Source: Micrococcaceae bacterium Sec5.8 (lineage in GTDB: Bacteria; Actinomycetota; Actinomycetes; Actinomycetales; Micrococcaceae). Taken from it: DNA of 64,000 nucleotides. Location: assembly GCA_039636775.1 (NCBI GenBank), contig CP143429.1, positions 2,728,001 through 2,792,000 of the forward strand, written 5' to 3'. Below, in pieces: positions 26,047-35,203 of the stretch. Positions within the stretch are counted from its first letter, which is position 1. Each line of letters begins with the position of its first letter. The notes under the pieces were generated by a model, which worked only from the letters and a program-made list of their open reading frames with translations, was not told the DNA's origin and did no database searches. The position numbers were made by a program, and so were the translations under genes.

Positions 26047-28022
26047 GACCGCTCCTTCGTTCCGGTTGCTGTGGGTCCGGTCGTATCAGTCCCGCTTCCC
26101 GCAGGCCCCGGGTCCGCGGCGGCTGCACCGGCGGTGCTGCCTGCAGCGCGGGCGCGGTCATCAGCGCGCGGCGCCGGGCTGGGATCGAGCACGAGCATGG
26201 TCCGCTCGCTGCGGTCGTCCTGCAGGCCGACGTCGACCGGCTCCAGCTGGAGGGGGGACTTAGTAATGATCTCGCCCCGGCGCAGCGCGAGGGTGAGTCG
26301 GAAGTTGGCCCCGCTGCCTTTGCGCCCCCAGGCCTGAAGCCAGCCGTCATGGAGTTTCGCGTCCTCGGCAGCAATGGACAACCCAAGGCCGCTGCCTCCC
26401 GTGGTGCGCGCCCGGGCCGGATCCGCCCGCCAGAACCGGTCGAACACGCGTGCCGCCTCTGCGGGGGCCAGACCGATGCCGTGGTCGCGGACCGCCACCG
26501 CCACCGCATGGTCGTTGGCGGCCACGGAGATGTTCACCGGACGGCCCTCGCCGTGCTCGAGCGCATTCAGGACCAGGTTGCGCAGGATCCGGTCGATCCG
26601 GCGGTCGTCCATATCAACGATGATGCTGCCCGCAGGCGCGTTGAGGGTGACGGCGGAGCCATACGCGGCGGCCACCGGAGCAACGCCTTCCATCACGTGC
26701 GAGACAAGCTGCACAATGTCGCCCGGTTCGGCGTCGAGGGTGGCCACGCCCGCATCGAAGCGGGAGATCTCCAACAGGTCTGCCAGCAACGACTGGAAAC
26801 GCTCCACCTGGTTGTAGAGCAGCTCAGCGGAGCGTTTGTTGATGGGGTCGAAGTCGTCGCGGGCCTCGTAGAGCACTTCAGCGGCCATCCGCACCGTGGT
26901 CAGCGGGGTTCTGAGTTCGTGGGAGACGTCAGAAACGAACCGCTGCTGCATCTGTGACAAGGTGGCCAGCTGGGTGATCTGCTCCTGGAGGCTCGCCGCC
27001 ATGTGGTTAAAGGAAGCCCCGAGCCGGGCGACCTCGTCCTCGCCTTTGACCACCATTCGTTCTTGCAGCTGTCCGGCAGCGAGCTTTTCGGAGACAAGGG
27101 CGGCGTGGCTGACGGGGCTGACCACGTTGCGGGTCACATACCAGGCCACGGCGCCGATCAGCAGCGCCAGCACGGCGCCGCCGGCCAGCAGGACGTTCTG
27201 GATCTCGTCGAGGGTTTTTTGGGCGGTGTTCAAGTCGTAGATCAGGTACAGCTCGTAGACCGTGCCGTTGAAGGTCACCTTATTGCCGACGGCGATGCCG
27301 GGCCGGTCTTCAGTACCCACCGGGAACTCCGTGGACGCCCAGAACTGTTCCTTGCCCGAATCCTGCACGGCGGCCCGCAGCTCGGTTGGGATGACGCTGA
27401 TGGTGAGCTGGTCCGACGCCCGGGATTCGACCCAGCGGTTGCGGGGTTTGGTCTGTTCCGGCATGGCCTCGAAGACGTAGCGCCGCTGGATCACGGAGCC
27501 TCGGCCTTCGACGGCATTAAGGGTGTCATAAACGAGGGTGATCACGCTCGACTGGTCAGTAACCTGGGCACCGTCAAACGTGTCCTGGACCTCCTTGACG
27601 TTATAGCGCGTCTCCGACTCAGCCTGGACGAGCCGTTCCTGGAAGAGATTGGCGGCGATCTGATGGGACAAATACGCGCCGACGACGGCGAAGGAGAAGA
27701 CGGCCAGCATCAGAGTGGTCAGCACGGTCCGGAACTGCAGGGACCGCCGCCACCGGCGGTGCACGGAGCGCAGCAGGTAACGGGTCCCTGGCACCAGGCG
27801 GGAGGCCCCGATGCCGACCAACCGCGCCACCCGGACGCCGACGATTCTGGCCCGCTTCACCCAAAGCCGGGTGCGGAAAGGCAACGACTGCCCGCCTGCG
27901 GCCGGGGTGCCTGCCGTCACGTGGTCGGCGCCGGCCGGGTCAACTGCCGTGGGATCGTTGACCGGGGCGGCCCCGTTCTGGCCGTCCGGTGGCTCAGGAG
28001 CCTGCTTTGTAGCCGACACCAC
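26043..28022 (-). CDS. mtrB: Sensor histidine kinase MtrB
   Basis: About 659 residues. A Pro/Ala-rich cytoplasmic N-terminus is followed by TM1 ([20 protein letters not shown], ~98-118), an extracytoplasmic sensor region, TM2 ([22 protein letters not shown], ~280-302), a HAMP domain, the HisKA box [19 protein letters not shown] (~365), and HATPase motifs ([28 protein letters not shown]). It phosphorylates MtrA and controls cell-wall metabolism and osmotic response. Its GTG start lies inside the end of mtrA, overlapping by 29 bases, and its stop overlaps lpqB by 4 bases. A few residues of start uncertainty remain because GTG codons occur in tandem at 28022 and 28019. Confidence 0.95.
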   Translation of the reverse strand: MVSATKQAPEPPDGQNGAAPVNDPTAVDPAGADHVTAGTPAAGGQSLPFRTRLWVKRARIVGVRVARLVGIGASRLVPGTRYLLRSVHRRWRRSLQFRTVLTTLMLAVFSFAVVGAYLSHQIAANLFQERLVQAESETRYNVKEVQDTFDGAQVTDQSSVITLVYDTLNAVEGRGSVIQRRYVFEAMPEQTKPRNRWVESRASDQLTISVIPTELRAAVQDSGKEQFWASTEFPVGTEDRPGIAVGNKVTFNGTVYELYLIYDLNTAQKTLDEIQNVLLAGGAVLALLIGAVAWYVTRNVVSPVSHAALVSEKLAAGQLQERMVVKGEDEVARLGASFNHMAASLQEQITQLATLSQMQQRFVSDVSHELRTPLTTVRMAAEVLYEARDDFDPINKRSAELLYNQVERFQSLLADLLEISRFDAGVATLDAEPGDIVQLVSHVMEGVAPVAAAYGSAVTLNAPAGSIIVDMDDRRIDRILRNLVLNALEHGEGRPVNISVAANDHAVAVAVRDHGIGLAPAEAARVFDRFWRADPARARTTGGSGLGLSIAAEDAKLHDGWLQAWGRKGSGANFRLTLALRRGEIITKSPLQLEPVDVGLQDDRSERTMLVLDPSPAPRADDRARAAGSTAGAAAADPGPAGSGTDTTGPTATGTKERS

Positions 28023-28668
28023 GGACCGTCAATACAACTTCGGGGGCTTCCGGGTCACGTTCGATCTTTGACCTGAGCCGCTGGACGTGGACGTTGACCA
28101 GCCGGGTGTCTGCGGCATGCCGGTACCCCCAGACCTGCTCCAGGAGGAGTTCCCGGGTGAAAACCTGCCAGGGCTTGCGGGCCAGGGCAACGAGCAGGTC
28201 GAATTCCAGCGGCGTCAGCGAGATCCGTTCAGTTCCACGGCTGACGAGGTGGCCGGCCACATCGATCGTAACGTCGGCAATGCGCAGGGTTTCGGGCGCC
28301 TTCTGGTCACCGGGCCTTAGCCGGGCGCGGACACGGGCGACCAGTTCGGCCGGTTTGAAGGGCTTTGGCACGTAGTCGTCTGCTCCGGACTCGAGCCCGC
28401 GGACGACGTCGGAGGTGTCCGCCTTGGCTGTGAGCATCACGATCGGAACATCTGACTCGGCGCGGATCTGGCGGCAGACTTCGATGCCGTCGATGCCCGG
28501 AAGCATGAGGTCCAGCAGGACTAGGTCCGGTTTGGCGGAGCGGAATACCTCCAGCGCCTGCCCACCGTCAGCGCAAAAGACGGGCTCGAACCCGTCATTG
28601 CGCAGCACAATACCGATCATCTCGGCCAGCGCCTCGTCATCGTCCACTACCAGAATGCGTGCCTTCAT
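27994..28668 (-). CDS. mtrA: Response regulator MtrA
   Basis: A 225-residue OmpR/PhoB-type regulator: receiver domain with acidic pocket D9-D11, phosphoacceptor Asp53 in LVLLDLMLPGIDG, the conserved MLTAKAD and Lys in YVPKPFKPAELVARV, then a winged-helix effector domain (ISLTPLEFDLLVALARKPWQVFTRELLLEQVWGYRHAADTRLVNVHVQRLRSKIE). MtrA regulates genes for cell-wall hydrolases, division and osmoprotection. ATG at 28668 begins exactly at the receiver strand; a GGGAA precedes it at a somewhat long distance. It heads the mtrA-mtrB-lpqB operon and is divergent from the DUF4166 gene. Confidence 0.97.
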   Translation of the reverse strand: MKARILVVDDDEALAEMIGIVLRNDGFEPVFCADGGQALEVFRSAKPDLVLLDLMLPGIDGIEVCRQIRAESDVPIVMLTAKADTSDVVRGLESGADDYVPKPFKPAELVARVRARLRPGDQKAPETLRIADVTIDVAGHLVSRGTERISLTPLEFDLLVALARKPWQVFTRELLLEQVWGYRHAADTRLVNVHVQRLRSKIERDPEAPEVVLTVRGVGYKAGS

Positions 28669-28850
28669 ATGTATATATTCCCTTATTGCAATGGCTTTGT
28701 CGTATTCAGCCCTGCCCGGGCATGGCGCCGCCGCCACCCGGGTGGCTCATTGATGCGACGGCGGTGCGCCCGCCGGCTGGAAGAAACCCCGTCCATCCCG
28801 CATGCTGTGGACAGCAACACTTTAACCGCGTGAAACCCCAGGAGGCTTCT

Positions 28851-29564
28851 TTGAGTAACCCGATCTACCACCGGGCCCTCGGCACTGACTTCGGCCGGCT
28901 GCAGCCGGAGCTGCAGGAGTACTTTTCCCTCACGCCCGGGTCCGGCCACTATGGCGTCGGGGAAGGCGTCTTCGAGGTGGTGGGCTGCCGGCAGAGCTGG
29001 CTTCGCCCCTTGCTGCGGCTTGCCGGCGGAGAGCAGGCGTTCTTCCCGGAGTACGGGGAAAACATTCGGTTTCGGATCGAGAACCACGCCCACCTGGACC
29101 CGTTCGGCCGCTCCAGCCTCACCGCACGCCGCGAAATCTTCTTTCCGGGCACCACCCGGCTGTTCCACGACACCACAAGCTGGGACGATGCCGGCGGCCA
29201 GCCCCGGCTGCTGGACTATGTCGGGCGGTACCGGCGGCTCGTCACGGACCTCAATCTTGGTGTCACCGCCGGAGGACGGCTGCGGGGAGTCTCGGAGGCC
29301 TCCCGGTTGCTCCTGGGCCCGCTGCGGATTCCGTTACCGGCCGCGCTCGATGCCAAAGCCTACGCCGAACAGTGGTGGGCGCCCGGGGAGGGCACGGCCG
29401 GGAAACACCGCATCCAGGTCAAGGTGATCCAGCCGCAGCTCGGGTTGGTCCTGGTCTACGCGGGATACTTCGACTACCGGCTGGAACCCTACCCCGGCCG
29501 GTTGACGTCATCGGGCTTCCTGCCGGATTACGCCAGGCCGGACCGCTGGGAAAGCCGCAGCTGA
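28851..29564 (+). CDS. DUF4166-domain protein
   Basis: A 237-residue protein with the DUF4166 pattern: an N-terminal LQPELQEYFSLTPGSGHYGVGEGVFEVVG, a middle REIFFPGTTRLFHDTT, and a C-terminal beta-rich region (HRIQVKVIQPQLGLVLVYAGYFDYRL). The family has no proven function; members often sit with membrane or saccharopine-dehydrogenase-like genes. I choose the TTG at 28851 because a perfect AGGAGG lies 5 nt before it; in-frame upstream GTG 28830 would precede the Shine-Dalgarno sequence. No signal peptide or membrane segment is seen. It is divergent from mtrA and converges on the MetE-like gene, only 18 bp from its end. Confidence 0.85.
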   Translation: MSNPIYHRALGTDFGRLQPELQEYFSLTPGSGHYGVGEGVFEVVGCRQSWLRPLLRLAGGEQAFFPEYGENIRFRIENHAHLDPFGRSSLTARREIFFPGTTRLFHDTTSWDDAGGQPRLLDYVGRYRRLVTDLNLGVTAGGRLRGVSEASRLLLGPLRIPLPAALDAKAYAEQWWAPGEGTAGKHRIQVKVIQPQLGLVLVYAGYFDYRLEPYPGRLTSSGFLPDYARPDRWESRS

Positions 29565-29582
29565 CGGCGGCACAGGACGGCG

Positions 29583-30632
29583 CTAGCCGAGGGCGAGTTG
29601 GTTGAGGCCGTCGGCCACCTGCGTCAGCCGCGTCAAAGCTGCCGTGGCGGCCGACGGCGAAAGCCGGGCCAGCCCGTCCGAGGGGGTGACCCGGATCCCG
29701 CCCAGAGCCGCGGGGGCCAGGCCAAGCTGGCGCCACGGCCGCCAGATGGTGTCCACGACGTCGGCTACCCGGGGCATCGCCGCTGCGGGGGTGGAGACCT
29801 CGAGCGCTCCGGCCCACAGTCTCTTACCGCCCTCGATAGCGCCGGCGAGTTGTTCCCATTGGCGGGACGTCAGCGCGCGCAGGGGTACGGCGATCCCGTC
29901 AGCGCCGGCCGCTACTATCCGGTTGATGGGGGCCTCGACGTCCGGGACGCTGATCACCACCTCCGCGGCGCCGGCCGCCCGCAACGCGTCGATGACGATC
30001 GTCCAGGAGTCGGTGGCTTCCTGTCCTGAGACTGAACGCAGGGTCCGGTAGCCGCTCGAGGTGGGAATCGTACCGGCCAGCACGGACGCGATCTCGGGCT
30101 CGTCGATCTGCACCACGAGGCGGGTGCCGGGAGCTGCGGCCGCCACCCGGCTGAGGTAGCTGCCGGCTCCTGCGGCCAGGGAGGCCGCAAGGTCCCGCCG
30201 GGCGCCGTAGTCGATCAGCGCGCGCTCCCCGTTGTGCAGGTGCAGTCCGGCGGCGAGGCTGAGCGGCCCGCGGAGCTGGACCTTGAGGTCCGGAGCTGCG
30301 GTGTCTTCGGCGCCGATCACGTCGGCGAGGATGTTGATGTCGGTGGAGAGTGCCGAGCGCGCCCGTTTGAGGTCCTTGCCCGGCCGGTCCACAATGCGCC
30401 AGCCGTAGGGCTGGACGTCCACGGAAAGGTCCACCAGCAGGGCGGCCGTCCGGCCCAGAGCGTCGGATCCGACGCCCCGGTCCGGAAGCTCGGCCAGGAA
30501 CGGCAAGTGCGGGCTGCCAAGTTCACCGCGGATGATGCGCGCGGCCTCCAACGGGTCCTCTCCGGGCCAGGTGCCCAGGGCGGTGGCAGTGACCTCGCCC
30601 GGCAGCGGACGTTCGGGGGCAGCCACGCTCAT
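29583..30632 (-). CDS. MetE-like TIM-barrel protein lacking cysteines
   Basis: A 349-residue protein resembling the C-terminal catalytic domain of cobalamin-independent methionine synthase (segments ATALGTWPGEDPLEAARIIRG, LKVQLRGPLSLAAGL, TRLVVQIDEPEIASVLAG and GIRVTPSDGLARL). True MetE is about twice as long and binds catalytic zinc through one His, one Glu and two Cys. I find no cysteine anywhere in this protein, so the zinc site cannot be the MetE one. It corresponds to the Rv3015c-type proteins of mycobacteria. Its start overlaps the stop of the chorismate mutase gene by 4 bases, so the two are expressed together. Methionine synthase activity is unlikely; a methyltransferase- or uroporphyrinogen-decarboxylase-like role is possible. 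Confidence 0.8.
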   Translation of the reverse strand: MSVAAPERPLPGEVTATALGTWPGEDPLEAARIIRGELGSPHLPFLAELPDRGVGSDALGRTAALLVDLSVDVQPYGWRIVDRPGKDLKRARSALSTDINILADVIGAEDTAAPDLKVQLRGPLSLAAGLHLHNGERALIDYGARRDLAASLAAGAGSYLSRVAAAAPGTRLVVQIDEPEIASVLAGTIPTSSGYRTLRSVSGQEATDSWTIVIDALRAAGAAEVVISVPDVEAPINRIVAAGADGIAVPLRALTSRQWEQLAGAIEGGKRLWAGALEVSTPAAAMPRVADVVDTIWRPWRQLGLAPAALGGIRVTPSDGLARLSPSAATAALTRLTQVADGLNQLALG

Positions 30633-31078
30633 GCCCCGGCTGAGTCGGCGGGGCCCGCGGAGCCACGCGCGGGGGAACCGGCGGCGTGCGCAATGGCGGC
30701 CTGGGTGGCTGCCTCGTGGTCTTCGGCGATGGCCTCGTGGTGCCGGATGACCTCACCGATGATGAAGTTTAGGAACTTTTCTGCGAAGGCCGGGTCAAGG
30801 TGGGCTTCGGCGGCGAGCCGTCGCAGCCGGGCAATCTGTGCCGTCTCCCGGCCAGGGTCGCCGGCAGGAAGCTTGTGGGTGGCCTTGAGGACTCCGACTT
30901 TTTGGGTTGCCTTGAACCGCTCGGCAAGAAGGTAAACGAGGGTGGCATCGATGTTGTCGATGCTTGAGCGGATCGACAACAACTCTGCCATCACCGCGGG
31001 ATCCACCTGACCGGCCAGTGAGCTGGCTCCGGGGTCATAGGATTCGGCGTCGGGAAGAGTTCGGGTCTGCTCGGTCAT
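30629..31078 (-). CDS. Chorismate mutase, AroQ type
   Basis: A 149-residue protein. After about 25 variable residues, an AroQ-fold helical domain is visible (MAELLSIRSSIDNIDATLVYLLAERFKATQKVGVLKATHKLPAGDPGRETAQIARLRRLAAEAHLDPAFAEKFLNFI, in three helices), with the active-site Arg and Lys of the family (R in SIRSSID, K in GVLKATH). It converts chorismate to prephenate for phenylalanine and tyrosine synthesis. The C-terminal ~25 residues are Ala/Gly-rich. It is cotranslated with the downstream MetE-like gene. A TAGACT box 6 nt before the ATG suggests a leaderless mRNA. The stand-alone type is typical of actinobacteria, where activity can be boosted by DAHP synthase. Confidence 0.93.
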   Translation of the reverse strand: MTEQTRTLPDAESYDPGASSLAGQVDPAVMAELLSIRSSIDNIDATLVYLLAERFKATQKVGVLKATHKLPAGDPGRETAQIARLRRLAAEAHLDPAFAEKFLNFIIGEVIRHHEAIAEDHEAATQAAIAHAAGSPARGSAGPADSAGA

Positions 31079-31084
31079 TGGTCC

Positions 31085-31090
31085 AGTCTA
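31085..31090 (-). promoter_or_regulatory. Putative -10 box of a leaderless promoter (chorismate mutase)
   Basis: TAGACT on the minus strand, then GGACCA, then the ATG at 31078: exactly six bases between the TANNNT box and the start codon. No good Shine-Dalgarno sequence is present. Confidence 0.55.
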
Positions 31091-31195
31091 GAGGCACCGG
31101 CGCTCATCGCATCCGCTGCCAAGCTCCGGGCGCAGGTACGCCCGGCGGCCAGTTCGGCGCGTTTTCCGATGCCGGCCCGGGACCGGCCTACCCAA

Positions 31196-31236
31196 GGGAC
31201 ATACCCGCCGTTCAAGGGAAAGGACGGGCATGTCCC
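31196..31236 (-). terminator. Hairpin after the peptide ABC transporter operon
   Basis: A 12-bp stem (GGGACATACCCG / CGGGCATGTCCC, one G-T wobble) with a 17-nt loop lies 20 bp beyond the stop of the ABC ATPase gene. There is no T-tract, so it may act as a factor-dependent terminator or a 3'-end stabiliser rather than a classical intrinsic terminator. Confidence 0.5.
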
Positions 31237-31256
31237 TCGGGCTGCAGCCGAGGGGC

Positions 31257-32960
31257 TTAGCTGTGCAGCACGGCGCGGAAGTCCTTCCGGCGCTTGGCCT
31301 GCTCGTCCGGGTCCGGCACGGGAAGGGAGGCAATCAGCTTCTTGGTGTAGGCGTGTTGCGGGTTGCCCATCACCTGGTTTCCGAGCCCTTGCTCCACCAT
31401 CTGGCCCTTGTAGAGAACGCCAACCCAGTGCGAGAGAATGTCCACCACGGCGAGGTCATGGCTGATGAACAGGGCCGCAAAGCCAAATTCGGCCTGGATT
31501 TCCTTAAACAATTCCAGCACGACCGCCTGGACAGAGACATCCAGGGCCGAGGTCGGCTCGTCGGCGACGAGGAGCTTCGGGTTCAGGATGAGAGCGCGCG
31601 CGAGGGAGGCCCGCTGCCGTTGCCCGCCGGAGAGTTCATGCGGGAAACGGTCGGCGTAGGCCGCCGGCAGCTGCACGGCTTCGAGCAGTTCCCGGGTCCG
31701 CTGCCTGGCCTGGGCCGGGCTGGGATTGGTGTGGATGATCAACGGTTCGGCGATGCAGTCCCCGATCGTCAGCTGGGGGTTGAACGACGCGGCCGGGTCC
31801 TGGAACACAAACCCGATCTCCTTGCGCAGCGGCTTGAACGTGCGCTCTTTAAGGTTGAGCATCTCATAGCCCAGCACTTTCAAGCTGCCCCCGGTGGTCC
31901 GGTTCAGGCCCGCGATGGCCCGCCCGATGGTGGTCTTGCCGGAGCCGGACTCCCCCACCAGGCCGAAGACCTCGCCTTCGGACAGGGTGAAGTTGACCCC
32001 GTCCACCGCCTTGAAGGCGGGGCTTCCCAACCGGCCGGGGTATTCGATGGTCAGGTTGGTGGCCTCGACGAGCACTTTCCCGCCCTGGTGCGCCCGTTCG
32101 GTCATGCCCTCGGAAGCGGAGTTCCGGCCAAGGTGCGGAACGGCCGCCAGGAGCTTTTTGGTGTACTCCTGTTTCGGCTCAGCGAAGAGCACCCGTGAAG
32201 CTGCCTCTTCAACGACGTCCCCCTGGTACATCACCACGACGCGGTCGGCGAGGTCGGCCACGACACCCATGTTGTGGGTGATCAGCACGATCGAGGTGCC
32301 GTACTGGTCCCGGAGGTCCCGCAACAACTCAAGGATTTCTGCCTGCACCGTGACATCAAGCGCCGTTGTGGGCTCGTCCGCCACGATCAGTCCTGGGTTC
32401 AGCGCGAGTGCGGCAGCGATCACCACGCGCTGTTTCTGTCCGCCGGAAAACTGGTGGGGATAGTAGTTGACCCGGGTTTCCGGGTCCGGGATGCCGACCT
32501 TCCGGAGCGCTTCGATGGCGCGGGTCTTGGCTTCCTTGGCGCTGACCCGTGCTGACTTCCCGTGGCGGGCGTGCGAACGGATGCCCTCGGCGATCTGCCA
32601 GCCCACAGTAAAGACCGGGTTGAGGGCGGTGGAAGGCTCCTGGAAAACCATGGCAACGTCGCGGCCACGGATTTCCCGCAGTTTCGCCGGGCTGACGCTG
32701 ATCACGTTGTTGCCGTTGATCAGCACCGCGCCGGAACTGATGGCGGTCTCCGGCAGAAGACCGAGGATGGTCTTGGCGGTGACGGTTTTGCCGGAGCCGG
32801 ACTCGCCCACGATCGCCACGACTTCGCCCGGGTTGACCGTCAGGCTCACGTCTTTGACGGCGTATACATCCCCGGCGTCGGTGGCGAAGGTGACCTTGAG
32901 GTGGTCGATGTCGAGGACGGGGCCGGCTGCGGGGCCGGTTGTATCGATGTTGCTGGTCAT
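31257..32960 (-). CDS. Peptide/nickel ABC transporter, double ATPase (DppD-DppF fusion)
   Basis: A 567-residue cytosolic protein with two complete ABC nucleotide-binding domains. Domain 1 (~15-260): Walker A GESGSGKTVTAKT, signature FSGGQKQRV, Walker B LIVADEPTTALD. Domain 2 (~300-555): Walker A GESGSGKTTIGRA, signature LSGGQRQRAS, Walker B LLVADEPTSALD. In E. coli the two ATPases of Dpp/Opp are separate proteins; here they are fused, as in GsiA or YejF. The ATG at 32960 overlaps the stop of the DppC-type permease by 4 bases. It is the last gene of an operon running from the binding protein (36838) to here. Confidence 0.93.
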   Translation of the reverse strand: MTSNIDTTGPAAGPVLDIDHLKVTFATDAGDVYAVKDVSLTVNPGEVVAIVGESGSGKTVTAKTILGLLPETAISSGAVLINGNNVISVSPAKLREIRGRDVAMVFQEPSTALNPVFTVGWQIAEGIRSHARHGKSARVSAKEAKTRAIEALRKVGIPDPETRVNYYPHQFSGGQKQRVVIAAALALNPGLIVADEPTTALDVTVQAEILELLRDLRDQYGTSIVLITHNMGVVADLADRVVVMYQGDVVEEAASRVLFAEPKQEYTKKLLAAVPHLGRNSASEGMTERAHQGGKVLVEATNLTIEYPGRLGSPAFKAVDGVNFTLSEGEVFGLVGESGSGKTTIGRAIAGLNRTTGGSLKVLGYEMLNLKERTFKPLRKEIGFVFQDPAASFNPQLTIGDCIAEPLIIHTNPSPAQARQRTRELLEAVQLPAAYADRFPHELSGGQRQRASLARALILNPKLLVADEPTSALDVSVQAVVLELFKEIQAEFGFAALFISHDLAVVDILSHWVGVLYKGQMVEQGLGNQVMGNPQHAYTKKLIASLPVPDPDEQAKRRKDFRAVLHS

Positions 32961-33982
32961 GAACTTCTCACTTCTGCTTCGAGGGCAGCTTTGGCGGCGG
33001 TGGTGGAGTCCGGGCCGCCTTTGCCGGCGACGGCTTTCTTGCGGCCACGCAACCGGGGGTCGTTGAGGTCGTTGATGCTCTCCCCGACCAGTGTCAGGCC
33101 CAGGACGGTCAGGACGATCGCGAGGCCGGGGTATACACCTGTCCACCAGATCCCGGACGTGGTATCTGCCAGCGCTTTGTTGAGGTCGAAGCCCCATTCC
33201 GCGGCGGACGTCGGCTCAATGCCAAAGCCCAGGAAGCCCAGGCCGGCCAGGGTAAGGATGGCCTCGGAGGCGTTGAGGGTGAAGATCAGGGGAAGGGTGC
33301 GGGTGGCGTTCTTGAACACGTGCAGGCGCATGATGCGGATGTTGGAGGCGCCCACCACTTTGGCCGATTCCACGAAGGGTTCTGCTTTGAGCCGGATGGT
33401 CTCGGCCCGGATAACGCGGAAGTACTGCGGAATGAAGACGACGGTGATGGAGATCGCCGCCGCGAGGATGCCGCCCCAGAGGCTTGACCTTCCGCCGCTT
33501 ATGGCAATCGCCATGACAATCGCCACCAGCAGCGGCGGGAAGGCGTAGATGGCATCGGCAATCACCACCAGCGTCCGGTCCAGCCAGCCGCCGATGTAGC
33601 CGCTGACCAGGCCCAGGATCACGCCGATGAAAATGGACATGATCACGGCCACAATGATGACCAGGACGGCGGTCTGCGCCCCCCAAACGACGCGCGAGAA
33701 GACGTCGTAGCCACCGACGGTGGTGCCCATGAGGTGCTTGCCGCCGGGGGCTTGCTGCGCCGGGAAGCCGCCGTCGGCGTCGGAAATCTGGGAGAAACCG
33801 AAGGGCGCGATCAGGGGGGCAAGCAACGCGGTGAGCAGGAACACGGCGGTAAGCACAAGCCCGGCGACGAGCATTCCGCGCTGCAGGCCGACGCTCTTAT
33901 TGAAGTGCGAGATGACCGGCAGGCGCCGGAACCACGGCCCCCGGGGGTCCTTGATGGGTTCAGTAACGGCAGTGGTGCTCAT
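32957..33982 (-). CDS. Peptide ABC transporter permease (DppC-type)
   Basis: A 341-residue inner-membrane permease. It has an N-terminal OppC_N segment (FNKSVGLQRGMLVAGLVLTAVFLLTALLAPLIAPFG), then the BPD_transp_1 domain with five further membrane helices, and the EAA-like loop around ESAKVVGASNIRIMRLHVFKNA that contacts the ATPase. ISRVVW-type extracytoplasmic segments (GTTVGGYDVFSRVVWGAQTA) are typical of DppC/OppC. It pairs with the DppB-type permease whose stop lies 1 bp upstream of this start. Confidence 0.93.
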   Translation of the reverse strand: MSTTAVTEPIKDPRGPWFRRLPVISHFNKSVGLQRGMLVAGLVLTAVFLLTALLAPLIAPFGFSQISDADGGFPAQQAPGGKHLMGTTVGGYDVFSRVVWGAQTAVLVIIVAVIMSIFIGVILGLVSGYIGGWLDRTLVVIADAIYAFPPLLVAIVMAIAISGGRSSLWGGILAAAISITVVFIPQYFRVIRAETIRLKAEPFVESAKVVGASNIRIMRLHVFKNATRTLPLIFTLNASEAILTLAGLGFLGFGIEPTSAAEWGFDLNKALADTTSGIWWTGVYPGLAIVLTVLGLTLVGESINDLNDPRLRGRKKAVAGKGGPDSTTAAKAALEAEVRSS

Positions 33983-33983
33983 A

Positions 33984-35075
33984 TCAGTACCTCACGCGGG
34001 GGTCGATCAGCGCGGCGACTATGTCCACGAAGAAGTTGGTCACAGCCACAATGACGGCAAGAAGGACCACGATGCCCTGGACTGCCACGAAGTCGCGGGC
34101 CGTCAGGTAGGTAGCGAGCTGGAACCCCAGCCCTTTCCATTCGAACGTGGTCTCGGTCAGGACCGCGCCGCCAAGCAGCACGGCGATTTGCAGTCCCATC
34201 ACGGTGATGATGGGGATCAGGGCAGGCTTGTAGGCGTGCTTGGTGACCAGCCGGTATTCGCTGACACCGCGGGAGCGGCCGGCCTCGACGTAGTCTTTGC
34301 CGAGCGTGCCAATCACGTTGGTCCTGACCAGGCGCAAAAAGATGCCTGCCGTCAGCAGCCCCAGAGCCAGGGCCGGCAGGACGGCGTGCGCCATGACGTC
34401 CGCCAGCGCGGCAGTATTGCCGCTGCGGATGGCGTCCAGCCAGTAGATGCCGGTCGGCGCCCCGAGCGAGGTCAGGGCGAGCTCCGAGGCCGGCGTCGCG
34501 CGGCCAGCGACAGGCAGCCAGCCCAGCCAGACCGAAAACGTCAGTTTGAAGAGAAGCCCGGAGAAGAACACCGGTGTCGCGTAGCAGAGAATCGCGAAGA
34601 CGCGAAGCCCGGCGTCGGGTCCCTTGTCGCGCCGGTGCGCGGCGAGCAGTCCCAGGGGGATGCCCACGACCAGCGCCACGAGGAGGGCATTGATGGTCAG
34701 TTCCAGGGTTGCGGCGCCGTAAGTGGCCAGCATTTCCGAAACCGGCCGGTTGTCCGAGAGTGTGGTGCCAAAGTTGCCGGTGATGAGCTGGGCCAGGTAC
34801 TCGAAGTACTGCACAAAGATGGGCCGGTCGTAGCCGGCGGCAGTGATGCGTTCCTGGAGCTGCTCCGGTGGAAGCCGGCCGCCCAGGGCGGCGGTGATGG
34901 GGTCGCCGGTGGTGCGCATCAGGAAGAACACCATGGTGACCAGGATGAGGATCGTCGGGAAGATCAGGAAGAACCTGATGAGGATGTAGCGGCCCAGTCC
35001 CCCACCGGACTTCTTCTTCTTTATCGGCAGAAGGCCTTCGCCGTCAGTCGGCGGCGCCTCGATAAGTGTTGTCAT
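33984..35075 (-). CDS. Peptide ABC transporter permease (DppB-type)
   Basis: A 363-residue permease with a DppB/OppB layout: a short cytoplasmic N-terminus rich in Lys, a first helix (YILIRFFLIFPTILILVTMVFFLM), the characteristic extracytoplasmic loop, then six helices with the EAA loop VEAGRSRGVSEYRLVTKHAYKPALIPIITV. It forms the membrane channel with the DppC-type protein. It follows the binding-protein gene after a 128-bp gap containing a hairpin, and precedes dppC by 1 bp. Confidence 0.93.
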   Translation of the reverse strand: MTTLIEAPPTDGEGLLPIKKKKSGGGLGRYILIRFFLIFPTILILVTMVFFLMRTTGDPITAALGGRLPPEQLQERITAAGYDRPIFVQYFEYLAQLITGNFGTTLSDNRPVSEMLATYGAATLELTINALLVALVVGIPLGLLAAHRRDKGPDAGLRVFAILCYATPVFFSGLLFKLTFSVWLGWLPVAGRATPASELALTSLGAPTGIYWLDAIRSGNTAALADVMAHAVLPALALGLLTAGIFLRLVRTNVIGTLGKDYVEAGRSRGVSEYRLVTKHAYKPALIPIITVMGLQIAVLLGGAVLTETTFEWKGLGFQLATYLTARDFVAVQGIVVLLAVIVAVTNFFVDIVAALIDPRVRY

Positions 35076-35141
35076 TGGTACCTAAATGTGTGTTCCTGGG
35101 CCCTTGCGGGCTTCGGAATCGGTTGTCCTGTCTCAGCACCA

Positions 35142-35170
35142 AGGCGGGACGCCGCAGGGGCGCCCCGCCT
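35142..35170 (-). terminator. Hairpin between binding-protein gene and permeases
   Basis: AGGCGGG and CCCGCCT arms, with further GC pairing in the loop, lie 33 bp after the binding-protein stop. There is no T-tract. In binding-protein-dependent ABC operons such hairpins often cause partial termination or protect the upstream mRNA, giving an excess of binding protein over membrane subunits. Confidence 0.5.
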
Positions 35171-35203
35171 CGTTGGCTGGTCAGAACCGGATGGGGGTAA
35201 GAC

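Noticed and set aside
27994..28022. 29-base overlap of mtrB and mtrA, considered as a frameshift
   Set aside because: Both proteins are complete with correct ends and starts in different frames; the overlap is normal translational coupling.
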